A program made the position numbers and the translations under genes. Positions 1-11,241 of a stretch of DNA of 64,000 nucleotides are shown here, piece after piece. The stretch spans positions 89,355,156 to 89,419,155 of the forward strand of contig OX393549.1 in NCBI GenBank assembly GCA_947650365.1. Direction: 5' to 3'. The notes below the pieces were generated by a model that was not told where the DNA came from, made no database searches, and saw only the letters and a program-made list of their open reading frames with translations. This DNA comes from Chamaelirium japonicum. Taxonomy: Eukaryota > Streptophyta > Magnoliopsida > Liliales > Melanthiaceae. Position 1 is the first letter of the stretch. Each line of letters begins with the position of its first letter.

Positions 1-64
1 GAAAAAGAAAAGAAAAGAAAAGAAAAGAAAAAAAAAATCAAAACCGCCTCGATGCGGGGGGAGG
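1..64 (+). mobile_element. 3' end and polypurine tract of the upstream A unit
   Basis: An A-rich stretch with GAAAA units is followed by a short block and the purine tract gcggggggagg directly before an LTR start (TGG at 65). The same order of motifs sits at 24687-24753 just before the right LTR of A. This is the plus-strand priming site of a unit that begins upstream of the window. Confidence 0.8.
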
Positions 65-936
65 TGGTGTAACACCTGTGGTGTTAGATTTGAGAATAAT
101 AGAAACCCTCAATGGTTAGTTTCGTCTTTTTTCAGCCAGACTTTTTCTTTGGGCTTTTTCCCAATAAATGGATCATAAACCTATAAGATGTTTTACGTTC
201 ACATTCTTTGTAACTTCGAGCATGTCACGATGGTGCGTTCCGTGCAACGATCATGTGTATGCGCAGCCAGTTTCGGCAGCCCGGCAGGTAAACCCTAGAA
301 AAACGATAATTGGTCGATAGTTGTAGCTGTTTTGTTTCTTGTGAGAGATCGGGTGATCGGATCATAACGAAACAAGTTACGTTAGATGAGGCTCTGAGAG
401 AGCCTTCCAATGAGCCTGAGTTAGGGTCGATCCGACACCCGGGTGAATAGTTATTACTATTTTGAGTTTTGGAATCTTTCCTTCTTTTCGGGAGATACAG
501 AAGTCAGAAAATTATGTACCAAGCGCTAACGCGTTTGCATTGACGATACCTTTCCAACGAATCCTCTCGGGCCCTATTCCGACTTCCGGTTTGATAGTTA
601 CGACTTATTATTCTTTTCAGCCCGGTTGATGGACGAATCGCACCCGGATTCCAACCGAGCCCGGTTCAGGGCTCGGGACCGAGCCCGACCAGCCCTAGAG
701 CCTACCTCCCGGTCTCCTATCATAATTTAGGCTCTCTTGACCTCCCTCCCCAGTTTTTTTTAAATCCGAAATTCGGATGGGAATGATCGGGTGAGATTTG
801 GGGATGACAAACCCATATCTTCATATCTTTATCCCCTCCCGCTAAGGACTTAACCGACCCTATCCCCAACCCTTATCTGACCATATCCCTTCCCCTTAAC
901 CGACCATATCCCTTTCCCTTAATAGCCTCCCGTGTT

Positions 937-944
937 TATAAATA
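937..944 (+). promoter_or_regulatory. TATA box in left LTR of B
   Basis: TATAAATA precedes the GA-rich leader, a good position for the U3 promoter. The same motif is at 7922-7929 in the right LTR. Confidence 0.6.
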
Positions 945-1090
945 GAGAAAGAACGGGAGAGAGAGAACGAGAGGAGAGAGAGAGAGAACGTGAGAGAACG
1001 GAATAGAGAGAGAGAGAGAGAACGGGAGAAATAGAGAGAGAGAAAGGGAGAGAGAGAGAGAGAACGAGACAGAGAGAGAAGGAGGAGAGG
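945..1090. repeat. GA-rich microsatellite after the LTR TATA box
   Basis: Runs of gaga broken by aacg, on the transcribed strand just downstream of the TATA box, repeated in the right LTR at 7930-8075. It would form a purine-only 5' leader of the transcript. Confidence 0.8.
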
Positions 1091-4000
1091 CCGAGCGAGG
1101 AAGATCGGAGCACCCCATCAGCCCCTCGCCGGAGCACCGACGAGCACGCCGACACCCGCAGGTCAGCCACCCCACCCTCTTTCCATCCTCCTCCGCGACC
1201 CCACCCACGACCGGCGACCCACCTTCCTCCTCCCTTGCCGCGGCCCGCTCGGGCGGACACCGCCGCCGCACCGAACCCTCCCCGGCGACCTCCGACCAAG
1301 CCCCGCGCGAGCCCCCCTCCGGCCGAGCTTCGGGCTCCGACGGCCGCTCCGGCCGCCTCCCCCCGTGCCTCCTCTGTGGGGGTGGTGTGGGAGAGGCCGG
1401 CCGAGCGCTCGCCGGCGCTCCAGGCGGCCCCTCCCGTCGGCCGCCGGCGCACAAGAACCAGCCCGGCTGGTCTCGGTTTCGGTCGCGTGGAGAAGAAGGA
1501 GAGGGGGGGGGTAGTTTGGTATTTTCCCATGTTATTAATTAAACCCTGAACCCGACCCGACCTAACTACTGCAGACCCGACCCGACTGCACTGCAACCCG
1601 ACCCGACTGCACAGCAACCCGACCCGCCTAAGTACACAGCAGACCCACAGACCCGGCCCAACAGTGAACCGGCCTGGTTCACCTGAACCAGACCCGTGAA
1701 CCAGTCGATTTTGGTTCGACTGCCATTTCTCCGTCCGGACTCGGAATTGGACGAAACCAGCGCCATTTCGACCGGCTCGGAAAATACTACCTGTTGGCCA
1801 TAGTCTAGAATAGTAATATTACTGTTTAATACCTTGTTTTATCCTTTGACCCGATATTATCGCGGTACCGTGGTTTGACCGTCGTTTCATCGTCCGAACT
1901 CGGATTCGGACGAAACTAGCGTCATTGTGCTCAGAATATTGAGTCCCACCTTTTAAACCTAGAAGGTAATCCTAGAACCCCTTCTACCCTAGTGAACCAA
2001 CCATGCGATCAGTTTCACCGGTTCTACGTGGTTTGACCCGAAACCATTCGACCGAAGTCGGATTCTAGCGAAACTGGAACCATCGGAAAGGGTTCTTCGA
2101 GCCTGATTTGATGAGTAGGTTTAGCTTCTGTTTACTTGTTTGGCTTAGTATGGTTTAGGTTCGAGTTCTTCAGTCGCACGGATTTGCGTACTGTCGACTC
2201 AATGTTGGTCCTCTATTGAGGGTGCCCGACTATCCTTGGCATAGAACCCTCGTCGTAGATTCTTTTGTTTTAATCGATAGAGTTGTGATATAGATCTATG
2301 ATTGTTATCAGACTGTGATCGTGGTGATCCAACGGAGGCGGATCAGAGGCAACTAGCAGGAGTCATGTGTAATCGACAGCCAGGTGACATCTACTACCCT
2401 CGCGTGGTCTTTAATAGTGGGAAATGAGAATGACTAAGGGTAGGTGTCCATGACACTGCATGCGGGCCCCGCCGGGCATCGTCGCATGTGGTCAAGTGGA
2501 CCCCGCCTTGCATGCGGAGTCGCGAGTCCGGCGACGCATGCTTAAAATATTAATATAATGATAATAATGATTGCTTTTGATTGTATGGACACCGTAATTA
2601 GGACTCCCTTAAATTAATCATTAAATTGAATAACTAATAACTATCGGGACCCACCCTCCTGAGAAGAGTATGGCAACCCTAGCACACGGGTCACTGGGAT
2701 GAGTGTTTTACTTTATTGATTTATTATGTTGCATGGGTTGCGAGAGCAGTACGGGACCAGGGGTAAATTGTTGGAAATTGATAAACAATAAATAGACTTT
2801 TTGTAGCTTCATTGTATATGTTGAAAGATGTTATATGTGAATCTACCTGGTTAAAGGGTAGGGACCCCGTGCGCGCAAGGGCCGTGAACCACCCTGCGCG
2901 TACAGCCGAAGTTAAGTAGGTTAGGGGTCACGGGCAAGGGTTATGGTAAAGCCAATAGGAGGTGCCCTCGAGTAGGGATTGGCCTAGCAACCCTGTCCCG
3001 GGGAGTTGAAGTCCCCATAGTAAAGCAAGTTGGGCGGTAGAGCTCCACCGTGAAAGACGGGAAACCCCTTATGATCATCTGGGTGAATTGTGCATGGAGT
3101 TGGTGGATGCACGGCGAGAGAGTTGGCCCTCTACATCGAAATAAAAGGCCCGATAGTAATGCCCGGCCGGGGGCAGGTTGAACAAAATATCCGGGGTTCA
3201 TGTATGAGTGTGTAATTGTCTGATTATGAATTTAGAATTGTATGACTGTTCACATGATGATCTTGTGACTTCATATGAACGTCCTATTTAATTTGTTCTT
3301 TAATGCTGTAGGACATTGAATGGACTTCATGTTAGATAACCTAGTGACAGTAGGAATTGCATGTGAACGTAGACTACTGACAGAGGTTTAGGTATCATTC
3401 TGCAAATATTGATCATACTAGAATTGATAGATCTTATCTTAATTTATTAAGATTAGTTGTCTCATATTATTAAAGACTATTAGGATGTCACTAGCCATTA
3501 ATTTGGCTAATCTCCCAATTTCCTATTGGGGGCTACTCTTTCCCACGAGTAGGCTCAGTTGCAGGTCCGGAGGCTCAGGAGTAGCAGTAGGAGCCCAGAG
3601 GCGGAGTTAGAGTTGCAGTGTTACCTTTCTGCTTAGTACGTCAATCTTGTAGTCTTTTCTCTTCAGACATTGTAATTGTATTGAAATAAGAGTTTTTATT
3701 AGTTAATTAGTATTCTATGGTTGTAGTTGCAATGGTTCCAACTGAATTCTTTTGGGTAGGCCTCTCCTCAAGGCCCTAAGCTTAGGATAGATCATGATGA
3801 AAATATAAATGCATATAAATGACTAAATTGATTAACCTTGTAGATAGGAACCCTAGACTGGTGCACCTGAGTGTTAGGTAGTGGGTGAAACCACTTGGCT
3901 AGCCGTAGGAGGCTTGAGCCTCGTGCTCCCTCAGATAGACTCCTGTCAGTATGTAGTGGCACCGACAGGTCACTCATACTGAGAGGATATGACTTTTGAA

Positions 4001-4258
4001 GGTCGAGTTGATTAGATAATGTCTTCTCTCTATTGACAATTCTTTTTCTTTTCTTTCCAATAAAAATATTTTTCGAAAAATCAAATTTAAAAGATTCCCC
4101 TCTTGTTTCTCCCTCCTTCTTGTTTTTCATATTAGAGAGCGTAGAAGAAGTCCTGTGAGAACCCAAATTGGTGTAATCAATTGACCTGACCCAAAACCCT
4201 AATCTTTTCTCACCTCACACCCCAGGGATCGGTCTTCAGATTTCTGGGGCGTGACAGC

Positions 4259-4270
4259 TGGTATCAGAGC
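4259..4270 (+). promoter_or_regulatory. Primer binding site of B (Met-tRNA type)
   Basis: TGGTATCAGAGC is complementary to the 3' end of plant initiator methionine tRNA and lies two bases after the LTR end (4256). This is the normal minus-strand priming site. Confidence 0.9.
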
Positions 4271-4936
4271 TTAGGGATATGTTCCTAGGGGTTTTGTTAG
4301 GATGTGGTTCGTGTCTTGCGATTCTTTCTTCGGAAAGTTTAGACTCTAGTGGTGTTAGAATGTTTTCTAGAGATTGTATAGATAATGAGTCGATAGAATT
4401 CTCGTAGTAGCTAGTGGTGGTATAGCGATTATTTCTAAGGATAAGGACCTAGGGTTAATCATACTTAGAGAACTGGTTTTGGTTGAGGAATTGATCTGTA
4501 ACTAAGAACTGTCTATGATTGAGTTTTTGATTGATCGAGAATCGTGAATCAATCAATATGTCGTATGAGTATGATTGTATTTGAACTCTGAGGTGCTATA
4601 ATGTTTAGGTTTAGAGTTAGTCGTTGTAACTCGGGTGATAGTTCTTAAGAAGGAGCCACGTAGAAAATCTTAACCAAAGGTGGTATTTCTCGATCTCTAG
4701 GCAGAAGTATAGTGTTTGAGTCTATATCAGAGTATAGGTTGGGAGTCTTCTAATATGGACTCTCTTGAACTTTCTAGTGGTAAGGAGCTGACAAAGGACT
4801 AGATATTCAACTCTAGTTAGTAATTTGGTTGATTGGTTTTGGAATGGATGTATTTGAATATATCTGGAAGGATGTATATCCTTGATGGTTTATCTAGCAT
4901 GGTTGTGAGGTTACTCTTTTTGTTGGTTTTGTTATT

Positions 4937-5145
4937 TTTCGTTGACCCTAAGCGCTAGAAACCTAGTCGGTGTTTTATGATTCCTTGATTTTTGTTGACC
5001 CTTAGTATTCGAGACCTAGTCAGTGTTTAGGATCCCTTGATCTTCGTTGACCCTTAGTACTAGAGACTTAGTTGGTGTTTTAGGATTCCTTGATTCTTGT
5101 TGACCATTGGTACTAGAGACCTAGTTGGTGTTTTAAGGATTGTCC
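4937..5145 (+). repeat. 54-57 bp tandem repeat, about 4 copies
   Basis: Units begin gttgaccct(t/a)ag and run through gagacctagt(c/t)ggtgtttta to gattccttgat. Four diverged copies are adjacent. Confidence 0.85.
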
Positions 5146-5492
5146 ATTATCTCGATATAGATGTAATAATTATATTAGTTTTCTTGTTAGATCTCTCTGG
5201 TGTATCGTGGGTTATAATTAGTCTGGTGTAGAGCTTGTGTGCTTTTAAATAGATCCTATGAGTAATGATGATAACCCTTAGGGGCAGTAGTTTCAAAGAG
5301 TGTACCAGGAGATGAAAATCTCAGGTAGTAGTTGAGTTCACTTGGTTCCCAAATTTCAGGATGTCTCGGTGGAGACCTTCGTGACAGGATACACACTCTT
5401 CCTCGAGAAATTTGGCGGTGGATTATGACTGTCCGGTAGAGGACATTGTGAGGCTACGCACTGACTCTTCGGAGGCTTTGGCGATTGGTTTT

Positions 5493-5845
5493 GCAGTTCC
5501 AGTTGGAACTTGCGGCAGAGCGTACACTGTTTCTTCGGAAACTTTGACAGCTGGCAGAGCTTGCACTGTTCCCAATCGGAACTTTGGCAGCTAGTTACGC
5601 AGTTCCTGTTGGAACTTGCGACAGAGCGTGCACTGTTTCTTCGGAAACTTTGGCAGCTGGCAGAGCTTGCACTGTTCCCAATCGGAACTTTGGCAGCTAG
5701 TTACGCAGTTCCTGTTGGAACTTGCGGCAGGGCGTGCACTGTTTCTTCGGAAACTTTGGCAGCTGGCAGAGCTTGCACTGTTCCTAATCGGAACTTTGGC
5801 AGCTAGTTACACAGTTCCTGTTGGAACTCGCGGCAGAGCGTGCAC
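5493..5845 (+). repeat. 106-bp tandem repeat, about 3.3 copies
   Basis: The unit start cagttcc(a/t)gttggaactt recurs at about 5493, 5599, 5705 and 5811. Within each unit, ggcagag and cggaactttggcagct are themselves sub-repeats. Copies are almost identical, so the array is recent or homogenised. Confidence 0.88.
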
Positions 5846-6611
5846 TGGCCATAGGGCAGTGACGTTGAGATGAAATTTAGATAATTGAGTACTAGAGTGT
5901 TGTTAGTGACCATGCTAAGGGACTTGCTTACGTTTTTAGAAATTGGGAATGCATTATCAGTTGGAATCTTAAGAATAATCATTATTTAGGGGATTCACTT
6001 AGCTTTGTTTCTAATTGTTTTGGTTTAGGATCGACCAACCAATCTTGTAGAAAGATATTGTCAGTATAAGGTGTAATCATGTCGGTATCCTAGTCTTCGA
6101 CTCCATTTGGTCAGTAGGTTAGTTGTTCTCGTAGTTGAGTATTTTCTACACGAGTAGTAAGTTTCCTCGTATATCTGAATTGTACATCATAGTGTATCTT
6201 TTAGAAGGTTTCAAAGTCATGCCACAATAACATAGTTGGGAGTGTTAGTACTAGGTCTTTCCTTAAGTATTGGTGTTTTACGATTCATCATTGTTCCCTC
6301 CGTATTCTCGTTCGTTTGGGGCATAGTTGTGCTATCTTGGACTCAACTTTTTCTAGGTTAGTCAGTGTGTATGTTGGGATATCCAATTCGTATCATAGTA
6401 GTGTCTTCCTTGTAGGTTAGTAGTGGTTGTGTAGGTAATAGAGGTATTTCCTCCAGAGAGAAATCTCGTAGAAATTAAGTCTAGATGCATAAGTTTGATC
6501 GTCTAGTTGTCGTTTTCAGTTTGGATCTATAGGTGTATGAGGGTAGTTCTATGTGTATATATGAATAAATTTTTTTTTAGTACCGTTAGATTATAGTGAC
6601 CCGTGATCTTA

Positions 6612-6695
6612 TTTCATGAGTCAAACTGTTACCTTACTTCTGGATAAGGGAGACGCTCTTTATCCAGAAGAAGGAGACAATCTGAACTCATGAAA
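6612..6695 (+). other. Long stem-loop in the internal region of B
   Basis: Outer arms tttcatgagt and actcatgaaa, then a diverged middle stem, then an inner perfect stem cttctggataa / ttatccagaag with a loop of about a dozen bases. Such a structure in the RNA could serve dimerisation or packaging; that is inference. Confidence 0.65.
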
Positions 6696-7052
6696 GTCTA
6701 TATTAGTCCTTAATGATTAGAATGGAAGATGAAGACCAAAGCTCGTATCCGCGGTGCGAGAACTTGGAGATTCATCTCTATCCTAATAATTATGAGAGTC
6801 GATTCGTATAATGTTTAGGTTGGTAGAGAGAGTAGGATTGTGAGTAGTAGAGGGTCAGGGTTTTCTTTTAGTAAGATTTGGTGTAGTGACTTGGCCTTCT
6901 TGTTGGCAGTGTTAGTGAGGATCTTCGTACTCGTTATAGTTAACTTTTTATTGCTATAATGTTCTCGTTTTGGAAGTAGAGATGAGTGGACTCGTATATA
7001 TGGTTTTTGTAGTTGAATTTTCGGGACGAAAATTTCTTTAAGGTGTGTAGGT

Positions 7053-10000
7053 TGTAACACCTGTGGTGTTAGATTTGAGAATAATAGAAACCCTCAATGG
7101 TTAGTTTCGTCTTTTTTCAGCCAGACTTTTTCTTTGGGCTTTTTCCCAATAAATGGATCGTAAACCTATGAGATGTTTTACGTTCACATTCTTTGTAACT
7201 TCGAGCATGTCACGATGGTGCGTTCCGTGCAACGATCATGTGTATGCGCAGCCAGTTTCGGCAGCCCGGCAGGTAAACCCTAGAAAAACGATAATTGGTC
7301 GATAGTTGTAGCTGTTTTGTTTCTTGTGAGAGATCGGGTGATCGGATCATAACGAAACAAGTTACGTTAGATGAGGCTCTGAGAGAGCCTTCCAATGAGC
7401 CTGAGTTAGGGTCGATCCGACACCCGGGTGAATAGTTATTACTATTTTGAGTTTTGGAATCTTTCCTTCTTTTCGGGAGATACAGAAGTCAGAAAATTAT
7501 GTACCAAGCGCTAACGCGTTTGCATTGACGATACCTTTCCAACGAATCCTCTCGGGCCCTATTCCGACTTCCGGTTTGATAGTTACGACTTATTATTCTT
7601 TTCAGCCCGGTTGATGGACGAATCGCACCCGGATTCCAACCGAGCCCGGTTCAGGGCTCGGGACCGAGCCCGACCAGCCCTAGAGCCTACCTCCCGGTCT
7701 CCTATCATAATTTAGGCTCTCTTGACCTCCCTCCCCAGTTTTTTTTAAATCCGAAATTCGGATGGGAATGATCGGGTGAGATTTGGGGATGACAAACCCA
7801 TATCTTCATATCTTTATCCCCTCCCGCTAAGGACTTAACCGACCCTATCCCCAACCCTTATCTGACCATATCCCTACCCCTTAACCGACCATATCCCTTT
7901 CCCTTAACAGCCTCCCGTGTTTATAAATAGAGAAAGAACGGGAGAGAGAGAACGAGAGGAGAGAGAGAGAGAACGTGAGAGAACGGAATAGAGAGAGAGA
8001 GAGAGAACGGGAGAAATAGAGAGAGAGAAAGGGAGAGAGAGAGAGAGAACGAGACAGAGAGAGAAGGAGGAGAGGCCGAGCGAGGAAGATCGGAGCACCC
8101 CATCAGCCCCTCGCCGGAGCACCGACGAGCACGCCGACACCCGCAGGTCAGCCACCCCACCCTCTTTCCATCCTCCTCCGTGACCCCACCCACGACCGGC
8201 GACCCACCTTCCTCCTCCCTTGCCGCGGCCCGCTCGGGAGGACACCGCCGCCGCACCGAACCCTCCCCGGCGACCTCCGACCAAGCCCCGCGCGAGCCCC
8301 CCTCCGGCCGAGCTTCGGGCTCCGACGGCCGCTCCGGCCGCCTCCCCCCGTGCCTCCTCTGTGGGGGTGGTGTGGGAGAGGCCGGCTGAGCGCTCGCCGG
8401 CGCTCCAGGCGGCCCCTCCCGTCGGCCGCCGGCGCACAAGAACCAGCCCGGCTGGTCTCGGTTTCGGTCGCGTGGAGAAGAAGGAGAGGGGGGGGGTAGT
8501 TTGGTATTTTCCCATGTTATTAATTAAACCCTGAACCCGACCCGACCTAACTACTGCAGACCCGACCCGACTGCACTGCAACCCGACCCGACTGCACAGC
8601 AACCCGACCCGCCTAAGTACACAGCAGACCCACAGACCCGGCCCAACAGTGAACCGGCCTGGTTCACCTGAACCAGACCCGTGAACCAGTCGATTTTGGT
8701 TCGACTGCCATTTCTCCGTCCGGACTCGGAATTGGACGAAACCAGCGCCATTTCGACCGGCTCGGAAAATACTACCTGTTGGCCATAGTCTAGAATAGTA
8801 ATATTACTGTTTAATACCTTGTTTTATCCTTTGACCCGATATTATCGCGGTACCGTGGTTTGATCGTCGTTTCATCGTCCGAACTCGGATTCGGACGAAA
8901 CTAGCGTCATTGTGCTCAGAATATTGAGTCCCACCTTTTAAACCTAGAAGGTAATCCTAGAACCCCTTCTACCCTAGTGAACCAACCATGCGATCAGTTT
9001 CACCGGTTCTACGTGGTTTGACCCGAAACCATTCGACCGAAGTCGGATTCTAGCGAAACTGGAACCATCGGAAAGGGTTCTTCGAGCCTGATTTGATGAG
9101 TAGGTTTAGCTTCTGTTTACTTGTTTGGCTTAGTATGGTTTAGGTTCGAGTTCTTCAGTCGCACGGATTTGCGTACTGTCGACTCAATGTTGGTCCTCTA
9201 TTGAGGGTGCCCGACTATCCTTGGCATAGAACCCTCGTCGTAGATTCTTTTGTTTTAATCGATAGAGTTGTGATATAGATCTATGATTGTTATCAGACTG
9301 TGATCGTGGTGATCCAACGGAGGCGGATCAGAGGCAACTAGCAGGAGTCATGAGTAATCGACAGCCAGGTGACATCTACTACCCTCGCGTGGTCTTTAAT
9401 AGTGGGAAATGAGAATGACTAAGGGTAGGTGTCCATGACACTGCATGCGGGCCCCGCCGGGCATCGTCGCATGTGGTCAAGTGGACCCCGCCTTGCATGC
9501 GGAGTCGCGAGTCCGGCGATGCATGCTTAAAATATTAATATAATGATAATAATGATTGCTTTTGATTGTATGGACACCGTAATTAGGACTCCCTTAAATT
9601 AATCATTAAATTGAATAACTAATAACTATCGGGACCCACCCTCCTGAGAAGAGTATGGCAACCCTAGCACACGGGTCACTGGGATGAGTGTTTTACTTTA
9701 TTGATTTATTATGTTGCATGGGTTGCGAGAGCAGTACGGGACCAGGGGTAAATTGTTGGAAATTGATAAACAATAAATAGACTTTTTGTAGCTTCATTGT
9801 ATATGTTGAAAGATGTTATATGTGAATCTACCTGGTTAAAGGGTAGGGACCCCGTGCGCGCAAGGGCCGTGAACCACCCTGCGCGTACAGCCGAAGTTAA
9901 GTAGGTTAGGGGTCACGGGCAAGGGTTGTGGTAAAGCCAATAGGAGGTGCCCTCGAGTAGGGATTGGCCTAGCAACCCTGTCCCGGGGAGTTGAAGTCCC

Positions 10001-11241
10001 CATAGTAAAGCAAGTTGGGCGGTAGAGCTCCACCGTGAAAGACGGGAAACCCCTTATGATCATCTGGGTGAATTGTGCATGGAGTTGGTGGATGCACGGC
10101 GAGAGAGTTGGCCCTCTACATCGAAATAAAAGGCCCGATAGTAATGCCCGGCCGGGGGCAGGTTGAACAAAATATCCGGGGTTCATGTATGAGTGTGTAA
10201 TTGTCTGATTATGAATTTAGAATTGTATGACTGTTCACATGATGATCTTGTGACTTCATATGAACGTCCTATTTAATTTGTTCTTTAATGCTGTAGGACA
10301 TTGAATGGACTTCATGTTAGATAACCTAGTGACAGTAGGAATTGCATGTGAACGTAGACTACTGACAGAGGTTTAGGTATCATTCTGCAAATATTGATCA
10401 TACTAGAATTGATAGATCTTATCTTAATTTATTAAGATTAGTTGTCTCATATTATTAAAGACTATTAGGATGTCACTAGCCATTAATTTGGCTAATCTCC
10501 CAATTTCCTATTGGGGGCTACTCTTTCCCACGAGTAGGCTCAGTTGCAGGTCCGGAGGCTCAGGAGTAGCAGTAGGAGCCCAGAGGCGGAGTTAGAGTTG
10601 CAGTGTTACCTTTCTGCTTAGTACGTCAATCTTGTAGTCTTTTCTCTTCAGACATTGTAATTGTATTGAAATAAGAGTTTTTATTAGTTAATTAGTATTC
10701 TATGGTTGTAGTTGCAATGGTTCCAACTGAATTCTTTTGGGTAGGCCTCTCCTCAAGGCCCTAAGCTTAGGATAGATCATGATGAAAATATAAATGCATA
10801 TAAATGACTAAATTGATTAACCTTGTAGATAGGAACCCTAGACTGGTGCACCTGAGTGTTAGGTAGTGGGTGAAACCACTTGGCTAGCCGTAGGAGGCTT
10901 GAGCCTCGTGCTCCCTCAGATAGACTCCTGTCAGTATGTAGTGGCACCGACAGGTCACTCATACTGAGAGGATATGACTTTTGAAGGTCGAGTTGATTAG
11001 ATAATGTCTTCTCTCTATTGACAATTCTTTTTCTTTTCTTTCCAATAAAAATATTTTTCGAAAAATCAAATTTAAAAGATTCCCCTCTTGTTTCTCCCTC
11101 CTTCTTGTTTTTCATATTAGAGAGCGTAGAAGAAGTCCTGTGAGAACCCAAATTGGTGTAATCAATTGACCTGACCCAAAACCCTAATCTTTTCTCACCT
11201 CACACCCCAGGGATCGGTCTTCAGATTTCTGGGGCGTGACA
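7053..11241 (+). repeat. Right LTR of element B
   Basis: The same 4189 bp as the left LTR at an offset of 6985 bp. Differences noticed by eye number about a dozen, mostly transitions (for example C/T near 8181, 8387 and 8865), with no net indel. The TATA box is at 7922-7929. Confidence 0.92.

Larger units (their letters stand above)
68..4256 (+). repeat. Left LTR of element B
   Basis: Starts tgtaacacc and ends ggggcgtgaca. It holds a TATA box at 937-944, a GA-rich microsatellite (945-1090), a very GC-rich stretch (about 1090-1450), repeated acccgacccgac blocks (about 1550-1625), and an A/T-rich 3' part. Minus-strand reading frames of up to 232 codons cross the GA and GC-rich part. They are low in complexity and not supported as genes. 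Confidence 0.92.
4257..7052 (+). other. Non-coding internal region of B
   Basis: About 2.8 kb without gag or pol. It contains a 54-57 bp tandem repeat, a 106-bp tandem repeat and an 84-nt hairpin (listed separately). It ends in ttcgggacgaaa and a G/T-rich purine tract before the right LTR. Short frames at 5412-5873 are products of the 106-bp repeat and show no domain. Confidence 0.8.
68..11241 (+). mobile_element. Element B: LARD-like retrotransposon with 4.2-kb LTRs
   Basis: A complete insertion with two LTRs (68-4256 and 7053-11241), each exactly 4189 bp, and a short internal region (4257-7052). The five bases ggtgg occur at 63-67 and again at 11242-11246, a target site duplication. A primer binding site matching initiator Met-tRNA (TGGTATCAGAGC) starts three bases after the left LTR. 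The end of the internal region has the block ttcgggacgaaaatttcttt, then gtgtaggt before TG, as in Tekay/Del chromoviruses. No gag or pol is recognisable in any frame, so it must move with proteins supplied in trans. Very long LTRs around a short non-coding core fit the LARD class. It sits inside the first bases of the middle LTR of A. Confidence 0.92.

Noticed and set aside
919..1617. Minus-strand frames of 172-232 codons in the LTR of B (repeated at 7904-8602)
   Set aside because: They arise from GA-repeat and GC-rich LTR sequence, have Ser-Leu and Gly-Ala rich low-complexity products, and no domain.
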